From: JAPLKB01 sp964532465
GTDB lineage: Bacteria; Desulfobacterota; Syntrophorhabdia; Syntrophorhabdales; Syntrophorhabdaceae
Assembly (NCBI GenBank): GCA_964532465.1
Contig: CAZHHX010000001.1
Location: forward strand, 124,001 to 188,000
Direction of reading: 5' to 3'
DNA length: 64,000 bases
Shown here: positions 8,133 through 16,772 of the stretch, piece by piece
Layout of the letters: the number at the start of each line of letters is the position of its first letter
Position numbering within the stretch: position 1 is the first letter of the stretch
Program-made: the position numbers and the translations under genes
Notes under the pieces: generated by a model
What the model saw: the letters and a program-made list of their open reading frames with translations, nothing else
What the model was told of the DNA's origin: nothing
Databases searched by the model: none

Positions 8133-8438
8133 GTGAACAACAGGGGGGTTTATGTTTCGGTAAAAAGGGACACGGAAGACAGGGATTTTCCGTCAATTTT
8201 TCTGGGAATTCTTTGTTTTTTAAGTTTTGTCTTTTTATCTTTTTTTATAAAGAGCGTCTACAGTCAGGTCAGGGAAGATCTGATAGAGAGGCTGCAAAGG
8301 GAAGGAGAGGTTGCTAAAATTAATGAAAATTTAAAAATGGATTATTTGGCGACAACACAGGGGAGGTTTCTCGAACTGCAGGCAAAAAGGCTCGGGCTCA
8401 AGAAAGCAAAAGAAGAAGAGGTCCTGGTATTGAGATGA
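8133..8438 (+). CDS. ftsL: Cell-division protein FtsL-like
   Basis: 101 aa, GTG start. A short cytoplasmic N-terminus is followed by one membrane helix (about residues 22-41, FLGILCFLSFVFLSFFI) and a periplasmic coiled-coil-like stretch (about 45-90). Size, topology and position between rsmH and the ftsI-like gene are those of FtsL, the bitopic partner of FtsB/FtsQ that activates the FtsW-FtsI synthase. Sequence alone would not prove FtsL; the call rests on synteny. It overlaps the next gene by four bases. Confidence 0.75.
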   Translation: MNNRGVYVSVKRDTEDRDFPSIFLGILCFLSFVFLSFFIKSVYSQVREDLIERLQREGEVAKINENLKMDYLATTQGRFLELQAKRLGLKKAKEEEVLVLR

Positions 8439-9409
8439 ATAAGAAGGCTAATAGAAGGGCCTTTTTTGTTTGCATGTTTATATGTTTGATGTATGTGTCG
8501 GTGATCATACGTCTGCCTGAAAAGATGAGCTTTCAAAGAGTTTCTCATGATCAGAAGGTTGTGCCGGCGAATATGAATATGTATATGCAGGAAAATGCCC
8601 GGCAGGGTATGCGGAAAATTGTGCCTGTCTCAACAGCGCAGGCAGTACAACCGGAGGAAGCAATAGAGCCGGAGCAAATAAAGCAACCTGTGCAAATAGA
8701 AACCCCTGTTGTTAATAATAATAAGAGGATGCCCAACCCTGTTCCCGGAGATGATTCTATTGAACCATTGCTCTTTATGTCGCTCCCCTTAGTTTGCTTT
8801 GCCGTCAAAGAAGGATTGATAGAAAAGGAGGGATTGATTCCGGCAGGTAAGGACAAGGACAGTCGTAATGCGGTCAGATGGAAAAAACCCATTGATATAC
8901 TGCATGACAAGGACGAGGAGGGTTTAAAAAATATTTCAAAGACGATAGGCAAAAAACATGCAATAGCATTTTTAAAACAGGAAGGAATTTCAATAAAAGA
9001 GGAATTATCTGTTGAGGAAATCATCCTGGGAAAAGGTTACGCTGTGGAAAAGAAAAAACTGCTGTCGCTATATAAGAGTGTTATTTCAAGTGAGTATAAC
9101 AATCTGTTCCCTTTCACTGTTAAAGGGACAGGGATTGCCGGCTGCGATGGGAATTTTGAGTTTATGGCAATGAGAGACAAGACGAAAAAGCAGCACGCGG
9201 CTGAGGATGAAGGATGGCAGATGCCGAATCTGGCAAACCTCCCCATTAAGGTTGCCCTTGATAAACTTACAACCCATACGGCAAAAATAAAGATACACGG
9301 AAGCGGCGTTGTTGCCGAGCAATCTCCTAAAGCTTTTGAGAGAATAAGCGGGCAGGCTGAATGTATTATTTACGGAAAAACACAAAAACAGCAAAATGGT
9401 GTGAGATAA
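8435..9409 (+). CDS. FtsI-position protein lacking a transpeptidase active site; membrane anchor plus PASTA domain
   Basis: 324 aa, against about 550-700 for FtsI. Residues 9-27 are a membrane anchor after NKKANRRAFF, as in FtsI. Residues 45-105 are a Gln/Glu/Pro-rich linker. Residues about 165-218 still resemble the C-terminal end of a penicillin-binding transpeptidase (ISKTIGKKHAIAFLKQEGI, then GKGYAVEKKKLLSLYKSV, like GxGxxVTPxQLxxAYxxI), but the VTP and Q positions are lost. Residues about 263-315 are a PASTA domain (MPNLANLPIKVALDKL, then IHGSGVVAEQSP). I find no SxxK, SxN or KTG motif and no pedestal domain. The frame is open throughout, with a four-base overlap with ftsL. It looks like a reduced pseudoenzyme kept under selection rather than a random pseudogene. 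Confidence 0.7.
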   Translation: MNKKANRRAFFVCMFICLMYVSVIIRLPEKMSFQRVSHDQKVVPANMNMYMQENARQGMRKIVPVSTAQAVQPEEAIEPEQIKQPVQIETPVVNNNKRMPNPVPGDDSIEPLLFMSLPLVCFAVKEGLIEKEGLIPAGKDKDSRNAVRWKKPIDILHDKDEEGLKNISKTIGKKHAIAFLKQEGISIKEELSVEEIILGKGYAVEKKKLLSLYKSVISSEYNNLFPFTVKGTGIAGCDGNFEFMAMRDKTKKQHAAEDEGWQMPNLANLPIKVALDKLTTHTAKIKIHGSGVVAEQSPKAFERISGQAECIIYGKTQKQQNGVR

Positions 9410-9410
9410 C

Positions 9411-9524
9411 ATGGCAAAAGAAAGTGAAAAAATAGAAAAGCGGAAAAGTGAAATAATTTGCCCTATTTATATTTTCACAATTTTTTTGATGGAATACCGG
9501 ATAAATATCAGATGGCGAGGATAA
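9411..9524 (+). CDS. Possible 37-aa ORF between the ftsI-like gene and murE
   Basis: ATG lies one base after the ftsI-like stop and the ORF ends six bases before murE. It has a charged N-terminus, then a hydrophobic stretch (CPIYIFTIFLMEY). No clear ribosome binding site. It could be a coupled small membrane peptide, a remnant of the old ftsI gene, or chance. Confidence 0.2.
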   Translation: MAKESEKIEKRKSEIICPIYIFTIFLMEYRINIRWRG

Positions 9525-9530
9525 GCTTGT

Positions 9531-10982
9531 ATGAAGCTTGCTGAGTTAATAAAAAATATACCTGCAATCAAAGTTATCGGGAATACTGATATTGAGATTA
9601 CAGGTATTACCAAGGATTCAAGAAAGGCAAAGGAAGGTTGTATCTTCTTTGCAACAGAGAGAAGCGAAAGGTTTATAAAAGATGCGGCAGAACGGGGAGC
9701 AAGCATTATCGTATCAGAGGAAGAGGTAAAAACATATTTTCCCTGTTTCATAAAGACAGATGATCCGAAGGAACTTCTGGGGCGCATTGCGTCAAAGTTT
9801 TACGGCTTCCCGTCAAAAGAACTCTATATGATCGGCATTACCGGCACGAACGGTAAGACCACAACAAGCTATCTTATCGAGTCCATATTTAATGCTGCCG
9901 ATAAAAAATCAGGCCTCATAGGAACCATTTTATACAGGTATGACGGCCATACTCTGAAGGCCTATAATACTACACCCGGCGCGGAGGAACTGCAAAGCCT
10001 GCTCCATGATATGAAAGCTGCCGGTACGGAGTATGTGGTAATGGAAGTCTCATCACATGCCCTGGATCAGAAAAGGGTTGAGGGAGTGGATTTCAATACG
10101 GCAATTTTTACGAACCTTACCCACGACCACCTTGATTACCACGGTACTCTGGAAAACTATAAGGCAACAAAGAAGCTTTTTTTCTCACATTTCCTGAAGA
10201 AGAGTTCGAAGGAAGGGAAGCATGCTGTTATAAACGCAGATGATCCGGGCGCAGTGGAACTTATCCCTGATCCGCCTGTAAGGACGCTTTTCTACAGTCT
10301 TAAAAAAACATCCGACGCGTACCTTTCCGGCTTTCACGAAGATATAGGAGGATTGAAACTTGAGCTGACACTGATGGGGAAGCCTCTGTCAATTGTATCC
10401 CCGTTGATTGGCGCTTTTAATATATCGAATATACTGGCGGCATCTCTTGCCGGTTATGTTGCGAACATGTCATATGAGCAGATAAAGAAAGGCCTCGACA
10501 GCCTTGAAGGTGTCCCCGGCAGGCTTGAGAGAGTAAAGAACGAAAAAGGCGTCTCCATATTTATAGATTATGCCCATACGCCGGACGCGTTAAAAAAGGT
10601 TCTTGAAATGCTCAACTCCTTGAAAAAAGGAAAACTGACTGTAATTTTTGGATGCGGCGGCGACAGAGACAAAGAAAAGAGACCTATCATGGGGAATATT
10701 GCTTCACATCTCGCGGATTATGCAATTATCACCTCAGATAATCCGAGAAGCGAAGACCCCATGAAGATTATAGAAGACATTAAGAAAGGATTTGACGGCA
10801 ATACCTTCAGGATTGTGGAAAACAGAAAGGATGCGATATTTGAAGGAATAAAAGCAATAAAGAAGGATGATGTCCTTTTGATAGCAGGAAAGGGTCATGA
10901 AGACTATCAAATTATAGGCGACCAGGTTTTTCATTTCAGCGACAGGGAAGTTGTTCAGGAGTGTTTAAATGTGGCATGTTGA
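9531..10982 (+). CDS. murE: UDP-MurNAc-L-Ala-D-Glu:meso-diaminopimelate ligase MurE
   Basis: 483 aa. P-loop GTNGKTTTSYL (about residues 107-117), central Mur domain with HDHLDYHGT, and C-terminal domain with SDNPRSEDP. The DNPR tetrad is the specificity motif for meso-diaminopimelate, as opposed to lysine. Cytoplasmic murein precursor step. It overlaps murF by 14 bases. Confidence 0.97.
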   Translation: MKLAELIKNIPAIKVIGNTDIEITGITKDSRKAKEGCIFFATERSERFIKDAAERGASIIVSEEEVKTYFPCFIKTDDPKELLGRIASKFYGFPSKELYMIGITGTNGKTTTSYLIESIFNAADKKSGLIGTILYRYDGHTLKAYNTTPGAEELQSLLHDMKAAGTEYVVMEVSSHALDQKRVEGVDFNTAIFTNLTHDHLDYHGTLENYKATKKLFFSHFLKKSSKEGKHAVINADDPGAVELIPDPPVRTLFYSLKKTSDAYLSGFHEDIGGLKLELTLMGKPLSIVSPLIGAFNISNILAASLAGYVANMSYEQIKKGLDSLEGVPGRLERVKNEKGVSIFIDYAHTPDALKKVLEMLNSLKKGKLTVIFGCGGDRDKEKRPIMGNIASHLADYAIITSDNPRSEDPMKIIEDIKKGFDGNTFRIVENRKDAIFEGIKAIKKDDVLLIAGKGHEDYQIIGDQVFHFSDREVVQECLNVAC

Positions 10983-12327
10983 AGAGATAGTAAAAGCTGT
11001 AAAAGGCGTGTTGCTGAGAACCGGAAGTTCATCGTTTTCAGATATATCCACGGACTCAAGAACTATCGGAGACGGCGAGCTGTTTATACCTTTATCCGGT
11101 AAAAACTTTGACGGCCACGCATTTATCAGGGCAGCCTATGACAGATCTCACGCAGGGTCCATCTGTGAGAAGGGCCGTCAGGATACGCTGCATGACGGAG
11201 GCACGGTTATTCTCGTAGATGATGCTATGCAGGCGCTTATCGATCTTGCGCGCTATAAAAAAGGGCTTACAAAGTCAGGTGTCATTGCAATTACAGGGAG
11301 CAACGGCAAAACAACAACAAAGGAGATATTGGTTAATATCTTAAAGAAAGGATTTTCCCTTCATTACAATGAAAAAAACTACAATAACGTAATAGGCGTA
11401 TCAAAAAGCATACTTTCCATGGAAGGGGAGCCGGAGCTTTGTATTTTTGAGTTAGGAACAAACAACAAAGGAGAGATCAGGCAGCTTGCTCAATTGACTG
11501 AACCGGATCTGTCTTTGATTACAAATGTAAATCCTTCTCACCTTGAAGGCCTTTTTAGCCTCGAAGGCGTGCTTGAAGAGAAACTGAGTCTTTTCACCCA
11601 TACAAAAGAGGGCGGGAAAGTTATAGCGAACGCGGACGACCCGAATATTCTGACCCGCTATAAAGATAACCAGCGTATATTAATTACCTATGGCATGGGC
11701 AATAAGGCCGATTTTACTCTTTCTGTCGAAGAGGGCTTAGGCTGGGGCGGCTCCCGCCTTGTACTCAAATGCCCCGGAATGGAAGTTAAAACAAGGACAG
11801 CCCTTCTGGGAAAGCACAATCTATATAATATCCTTGCAGCCGCAACTGTTGCCCATAGCATCGGAGCTGATGCCGGACTTATCTCGGAAGGCATAGAAAC
11901 ATTCGATTCTTATGCAATGAGGTTCAAACCCGTTAAATCCGGGAAAGGCTATATTGTTTTGGATGATACATACAATGCAAACCCGTCATCAATGGCATGG
12001 GCCATAAAGACATTGCTTGACCTGCCGTGTAAAGGCAAGAGGATGGTCATACTGGGAGATATGAAAGAACTTGGAGAAAAAACTTCCTTTTACCACAGGG
12101 AACTGGGCAGGTTTTTAAAAGAGGCCGGCATACCAATGATCCTGCTGATCGGTGAGCACATGACGGAAATTCTCGATGAATTTAAGGATAGTGAGGCAGC
12201 CATGTTGTTTGAAAGCAAAGATCAACTTATTGATTATGCGGCAAAAAAACTTAATGAAGGAGACGCAGTGCTTATAAAAGGCTCACGGGCCGCAAAAATG
12301 GAAGAGATAGTGGAGGCGCTGAAATAG
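10969..12327 (+). CDS. murF: UDP-MurNAc-tripeptide:D-Ala-D-Ala ligase MurF
   Basis: 452 aa with P-loop TGSNGKTTTKE, EKNYNNVIGV (typical of MurF), NVNPSHLEG and the C-terminal DDTYNANPSSM signature. Adds D-Ala-D-Ala to complete the pentapeptide. ATG 10969 lies inside the end of murE; the stop directly abuts mraY. Confidence 0.97.
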   Translation: MWHVEEIVKAVKGVLLRTGSSSFSDISTDSRTIGDGELFIPLSGKNFDGHAFIRAAYDRSHAGSICEKGRQDTLHDGGTVILVDDAMQALIDLARYKKGLTKSGVIAITGSNGKTTTKEILVNILKKGFSLHYNEKNYNNVIGVSKSILSMEGEPELCIFELGTNNKGEIRQLAQLTEPDLSLITNVNPSHLEGLFSLEGVLEEKLSLFTHTKEGGKVIANADDPNILTRYKDNQRILITYGMGNKADFTLSVEEGLGWGGSRLVLKCPGMEVKTRTALLGKHNLYNILAAATVAHSIGADAGLISEGIETFDSYAMRFKPVKSGKGYIVLDDTYNANPSSMAWAIKTLLDLPCKGKRMVILGDMKELGEKTSFYHRELGRFLKEAGIPMILLIGEHMTEILDEFKDSEAAMLFESKDQLIDYAAKKLNEGDAVLIKGSRAAKMEEIVEALK

Positions 12328-13404
12328 ATGCTGTATCATCTGCTCTATACCCTCCATGCAAAGTTCTCGGTTTTTAACGTATTCAGGTATATCACCTTTC
12401 GAACGGTCCTTGCGATTCTTTCGGCCCTTGTTATAAGTTTTTTCCTTACCCCTTTCATGATCAGGAAATTCAACGAGTGGAAGATAAAGAGCGACAAGAG
12501 AGAGGATGTGCCTGAAAGGCATATGGAAAAACAGGGGACGCCTACCATGGGCGGTTTTGTCATCCTTGTATCTACAATTATCCCAACGCTCTTATGGTCT
12601 GATTTAAGCAACTTTTATGTCTGGACAGTAACCTTCGCGCTTCTGTCTTTCGGATGCATCGGTTTTATGGATGATATAAGAAAGCTGAAGAATGAACGCG
12701 GGAAAGGTGTGTCGGGCAGAACAAAACTCATTTTACAGATATTCTTTGCCCTTGTCATCGGTGTGTTTTTATATTTGAAGGGAGGTCTCATCACAGGGCT
12801 TACCGTTCCTTTTTTTAAAAACTTTACCCCTGATCTCGGCATATTTTACATCCTTCTGTGCATGTTTATTGTCGTGGGAGCTTCTAACGGCGTAAACCTT
12901 ACAGACGGACTTGACGGGCTGGCAATCGGACCTGTTTTAACCGTATGCTCAACTTTTATGCTCTTTGCCTACCTTGCCGGTAATGTGAAATTCGCGCAGT
13001 ATCTGCAAATATTTTATGTGAAAGGCGCCGGAGAGCTTACGATATTATGCGGCGCCATGCTGGGCGCCGGTATCGGTTTTCTGTGGTATAATACCTATCC
13101 TGCAGAATTATTTATGGGTGATACAGGCTCTTTGTCGCTGGGCGCGTCACTTGCTGTTATTGCCATTATTATTAAACAGGAGATTTTGCTTGTAATCGTA
13201 GGCGGAATATTTGTGATAGAAACTTTATCGGTAATTATCCAGGTGCTTTCCTTTAAATGGAGGGGAAAGCGGGTTTTCAGAATGGCGCCGATACACCATC
13301 ACTATGAACTGAAGGGATGGAACGAAGGGAAGATTGTGGTGCGTTTCTGGATCATTTCTTTCATTCTTGCTCTTCTCGCATTAAGTACGCTAAAACTGAG
13401 GTGA
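12328..13404 (+). CDS. mraY: Phospho-MurNAc-pentapeptide transferase MraY
   Basis: 358 aa with about ten membrane segments. The signatures are GTPTMGG, DDIRKLKN (Asp pair), NLTDGLDGLA, MGDTGSLSLG and the C-terminal PIHHHYEL. It forms lipid I at the inner membrane. It starts immediately after the murF stop. Confidence 0.97.
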   Translation: MLYHLLYTLHAKFSVFNVFRYITFRTVLAILSALVISFFLTPFMIRKFNEWKIKSDKREDVPERHMEKQGTPTMGGFVILVSTIIPTLLWSDLSNFYVWTVTFALLSFGCIGFMDDIRKLKNERGKGVSGRTKLILQIFFALVIGVFLYLKGGLITGLTVPFFKNFTPDLGIFYILLCMFIVVGASNGVNLTDGLDGLAIGPVLTVCSTFMLFAYLAGNVKFAQYLQIFYVKGAGELTILCGAMLGAGIGFLWYNTYPAELFMGDTGSLSLGASLAVIAIIIKQEILLVIVGGIFVIETLSVIIQVLSFKWRGKRVFRMAPIHHHYELKGWNEGKIVVRFWIISFILALLALSTLKLR

Positions 13405-13409
13405 GAAAA

Positions 13410-13496
13410 ATGTTCAAGGCTTACAGGTCGTGGTTTACTTTATATGTTCTCACAGGTTTTTGTCTTATAACTCGAACAAGAGGAGCGGCAATATGA
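13410..13496 (+). CDS. 28-aa single-pass membrane peptide coupled to murD
   Basis: ATG 13410 follows AGGTGAG, five bases after the mraY stop. The stop codon overlaps the murD ATG as ATGA. The peptide is one hydrophobic helix (WFTLYVLTGFCLI) flanked by Arg/Lys. The tight spacing and overlap suggest translation, though the peptide may only serve coupling. No family recognised. Confidence 0.4.
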   Translation: MFKAYRSWFTLYVLTGFCLITRTRGAAI

Positions 13497-14818
13497 ACCT
13501 TCCGGATAATATACTCATTGTAGGTCTTGGCAAAACAGGGGTTGCAACGGCAAAATTTTTGAGCAGTATGGGAAAAAAGATTACCATTACTGATACAAAA
13601 ACAGAAGAAGAACTGTCGGCAGCGCTAAAAGAACTGCAAGGCATTCAATTTGAAGGTCGTTTCGGAAGTGATAAGAGAGAGGATTTTCTTGGTTTTCCGC
13701 TGATTGTCATAAGTCCGGGGGTCGACAGCGAGATGCCTTATCTTCAGGAGGCGCGCAAAGGCGGAACAAAGATTATCGGAGAAATTGAGCTTGCGTCTTC
13801 ATTTGTGAATGAACCGGTTATTGCAATAACCGGAACAAACGGGAAAACTACGGTGACCTCCCTTATCGGCGAGATATTTGACAGAGCGTGCGGATCTGTT
13901 TTTGTGGGCGGCAATATCGGCAACCCCCTTATAAACTATGTACTGGAAGGGAAAAAAGCAAAATATGTCATACTTGAAATAAGCAGTTTTCAGCTTGAAA
14001 CAATTGAAACCTTCCGCCCTGATACGGCAGTTCTTTTGAATCTTACCGAAGATCACCTTGACAGATACAGAAGCTTTGACGAATACAAGGCTGCTAAATA
14101 CAGGATATTTGAAAACCAGCAGGAGACAGACTGGGCCGTATTTAATAAAGACCTCTCCATCGAGAGGGAGATAAAGGCAAGAACACTATTTTTTAAAAGC
14201 AATACCATATTGAAAGAAGGCGCTTTTTTCTTCAACGACTTTATGTTTGTCAGGCTTATGGGAAGAGAAACCGTGTTCAGAAGAGACATGTCTCCCCTTG
14301 TAGGTATTCACAATACGGAAAACATCCTCTCAGCGCTTCTTGTTTCTCATATATACGGCATTGATCGGAGTATTGTTGAAGAAGCGCTCAAAGACTTCAG
14401 GGGGCTGCCCCACAGGGTTGAACCCGTGAGGGAACTGAAGGGAGTAAAATTCTACAATGATTCAAAAGCTACAAATGTAGATGCTACAAAAAGAGCTTTG
14501 GAAAGCATGGAAAAAAATGTGGTCCTTATTGCAGGCGGCAGAGATAAGGGCGGGAGTTATAAAGTCATGGGAGACCTCATGAAAAAGGTAAAGGCCATGA
14601 TACTCATAGGAGAAGCGAGCCAACGGATATCGGATGAACTGGGCGGACAGACAAAGACTTACATTGAAGATGATCTGGGCGCGGCCGTAAAAAAGGCATA
14701 TGAAATTTCCGCGGATGGCGACGCAGTCCTTTTTTCTCCCATGTGCAGCAGCTTTGATATGTTTAAAGACTATAAAGAGAGGGGAAACACATTCAAGGAG
14801 ATGGTGGAATCGCTTTGA
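13493..14818 (+). CDS. murD: UDP-MurNAc-L-Ala:D-Glu ligase MurD
   Basis: 441 aa from ATG 13493, with AGGAG seven bases before it. P-loop GTNGKTTVTSL, TEDHLDRY, and the C-terminal NDSKATNVDATKRAL signature of MurD with AGGRDKG. Adds D-Glu to the precursor. It overlaps the next gene by four bases (TTGA). Confidence 0.96.
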   Translation: MNLPDNILIVGLGKTGVATAKFLSSMGKKITITDTKTEEELSAALKELQGIQFEGRFGSDKREDFLGFPLIVISPGVDSEMPYLQEARKGGTKIIGEIELASSFVNEPVIAITGTNGKTTVTSLIGEIFDRACGSVFVGGNIGNPLINYVLEGKKAKYVILEISSFQLETIETFRPDTAVLLNLTEDHLDRYRSFDEYKAAKYRIFENQQETDWAVFNKDLSIEREIKARTLFFKSNTILKEGAFFFNDFMFVRLMGRETVFRRDMSPLVGIHNTENILSALLVSHIYGIDRSIVEEALKDFRGLPHRVEPVRELKGVKFYNDSKATNVDATKRALESMEKNVVLIAGGRDKGGSYKVMGDLMKKVKAMILIGEASQRISDELGGQTKTYIEDDLGAAVKKAYEISADGDAVLFSPMCSSFDMFKDYKERGNTFKEMVESL

Positions 14819-15606
14819 AAAAGATTTTTGTTTATATTGCCGCTGCTATTCTACTCTACGGTTTTTTCCGTGAGCTTAATGTTCTCAAGACTCTGATGAT
14901 CTGTCTTGGCCTCGGAGCCGCCTATCTTATATACCTTATCCCGGCAAGGCATATTGCCGCAATGAAATATCCCTTTATATGTTTTGCCCTTGCCGTGACA
15001 GTGCTTTTATCCGTATATCCGAAGATAAACATCCAGTATCCCTTTGATGCCCTTATTGTATTTGTCTCTTTTTACGGTTTAACCTTTTATTTGATTACCA
15101 TTGAGGAAAAAGGAAAGAGCCTGTTCAAAGAGATTGCCGCCCTTTCAATACTTTTTCTTTCCTCTGCTTTTAATCTTTTTATAATCGGAAAACCGCTTTT
15201 TATCCTTCCCATGTCTATAGCGGCTGTGCTCTTCCTTTTTATAATCGGCAAGAATCGCCTGATTCCCTTTATAGCAGGATATGCGCTGGCTATCATAATA
15301 GCCCTGCTTGTTTTTAACAAGGGAGTCAATATATTCGGAGGCGGTGTTAAGATAAACGATGTGGAAAAGTATTTGCTTCTGGCAGCATCATTCGGTTTTT
15401 TAATACTGGCTTTTGTCGGATTTTCAAAGAAGAGTAACGTTATCAAGCTTATGGTTTTTTTCGGTTTTATCTATATTGCTGTGGATATCTTTATGGTGCT
15501 GGGTTTAAAGCTTTCAACGGGGCTTTTGCACCAGCCTTTAACAGCGCTTCTTGTATTGACGCCGCTTATTGGAATAATGCTCAAAGCGGAGAAGGAGCGT
15601 ATATGA
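14815..15606 (+). CDS. Unknown 263-aa multi-pass membrane protein at the ftsW position
   Basis: TTG start overlapping the murD stop; the end overlaps murG by four bases, so it is embedded in the operon. It has about eight or nine hydrophobic segments, short loops and a Lys-rich C-terminus. The slot between murD and murG is normally ftsW (about 370-400 aa, ten helices). I cannot find SEDS features such as the conserved Arg/Asp/Glu-containing loops or a GIPLPFxSYGG-like segment. It is about 110 residues shorter. Either it is extremely diverged or an unrelated membrane protein has replaced FtsW. Function unknown. Confidence 0.65.
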   Translation: MKKIFVYIAAAILLYGFFRELNVLKTLMICLGLGAAYLIYLIPARHIAAMKYPFICFALAVTVLLSVYPKINIQYPFDALIVFVSFYGLTFYLITIEEKGKSLFKEIAALSILFLSSAFNLFIIGKPLFILPMSIAAVLFLFIIGKNRLIPFIAGYALAIIIALLVFNKGVNIFGGGVKINDVEKYLLLAASFGFLILAFVGFSKKSNVIKLMVFFGFIYIAVDIFMVLGLKLSTGLLHQPLTALLVLTPLIGIMLKAEKERI

Positions 15607-16682
15607 AACTCATCATATCGGCAGGAGGGACCGGGGGGCATATCTTTCCCGGCATTGCCGTAGCTGAGACATTTGTCGCGCAGGGACAGGACAATCAGGT
15701 GGTATTTATCGGGACGACTTACGGGCTTGAAAGCAAAATTATCCCTCAGCACGGGTTCAGGCTTCTTTTTGTTCAGGCGCGCCAGTTTCTGGGCAGAAGC
15801 GCGGTGTATAAGATTGCCACGCTCTTTTATATTCTGAAAGGCATATTTACCTGTTTGGGGATTATAAAAAAAGAGAAGCCCGACGCGATTCTCGGTATGG
15901 GAGGTTTTACATCCGTACCGGTAATTTTTGCAGGCGCCATCCTCGGCATACCGATTTTTCTGCATGAGCAGAATGCCGAGCCGGGACTTGCGAACAAGGT
16001 GCTTTCAAAATACGCAAAGGCAACATTTGTGAGCTTTGAAGAGTCAAACCAGTTGCTGAAAAGCAAAGACGTATATTATACCGGCAATCCTGTGAGACAA
16101 GCTGTAAAAGGTCCCAGGGAAACAAAAAATGATGAAACCTTCGGGATTTTTGTATTCGGGGGGAGCAGAGGGGCAAAAAGTATTAATGAGTCTGTTCTTT
16201 CCCTGCTGCCCTACATAGAGAACTACAAAAATATTGTTATTTACCATCAGACAGGCGCGGAAGACTATGAGCGTGTAAAAACCGCATATGAAAAAACGAA
16301 TGTAAGACACGAAATTTTTCCTTTTACAGACAATATGGCTCATTACTACAACCGGTCAGATGTGGTTATATCAAGATCGGGAGCCTCAACTATTTTTGAG
16401 CTTGCCTATTTCAGGAAAGCGGCAATACTCATTCCTTATCCATTTTCCGCGGCACAGCATCAATGGAAAAATGCATCCCATGTGGAGAATGCCGGAGGGG
16501 GATATATAATAGGCAATGATGAGGCAAGCGGAGAAAGACTTCATGGCGTGATAAAGCACCTCATAAATGAGCCGGTATTGCTGAAGCAGATGGGCGAAAA
16601 TATCGGCAGGCTATATGTGGATGATTCACAGGAAAGGATTATTTCAAAGATGCGGGAAGAGATAAAAGGGAAGCAAGAATAA
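15603..16682 (+). CDS. murG: UDP-GlcNAc:lipid I N-acetylglucosaminyltransferase MurG
   Basis: 359 aa, GT28 family. N-terminal GGTGGHIFPG loop, FLHEQNAEPG, and C-terminal UDP-binding region SRSGASTIFELAYFRKAAIL and PYPFSAAQHQ. Makes lipid II on the cytoplasmic face. Its ATG overlaps the preceding stop (ATGA). Confidence 0.96.
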   Translation: MKLIISAGGTGGHIFPGIAVAETFVAQGQDNQVVFIGTTYGLESKIIPQHGFRLLFVQARQFLGRSAVYKIATLFYILKGIFTCLGIIKKEKPDAILGMGGFTSVPVIFAGAILGIPIFLHEQNAEPGLANKVLSKYAKATFVSFEESNQLLKSKDVYYTGNPVRQAVKGPRETKNDETFGIFVFGGSRGAKSINESVLSLLPYIENYKNIVIYHQTGAEDYERVKTAYEKTNVRHEIFPFTDNMAHYYNRSDVVISRSGASTIFELAYFRKAAILIPYPFSAAQHQWKNASHVENAGGGYIIGNDEASGERLHGVIKHLINEPVLLKQMGENIGRLYVDDSQERIISKMREEIKGKQE

Positions 16683-16772
16683 GTTCACAGTTCACGGATA
16701 AGGAGAAAGACTGGATACTTTAAAATTTAAATTTACAGATCGTGAAAAGATAACCGCAGGAAGGGGTTGAAT

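Noticed and set aside
8435..9409. Simple frameshifted ftsI pseudogene
   Set aside because: The frame is open for 324 codons, both ends are FtsI-like and the operon overlap is kept; no broken transpeptidase motifs appear in other frames nearby.
14815..15606. Calling this gene ftsW
   Set aside because: Position fits, but the length and sequence lack SEDS features I could point to; a name would rest on synteny alone.
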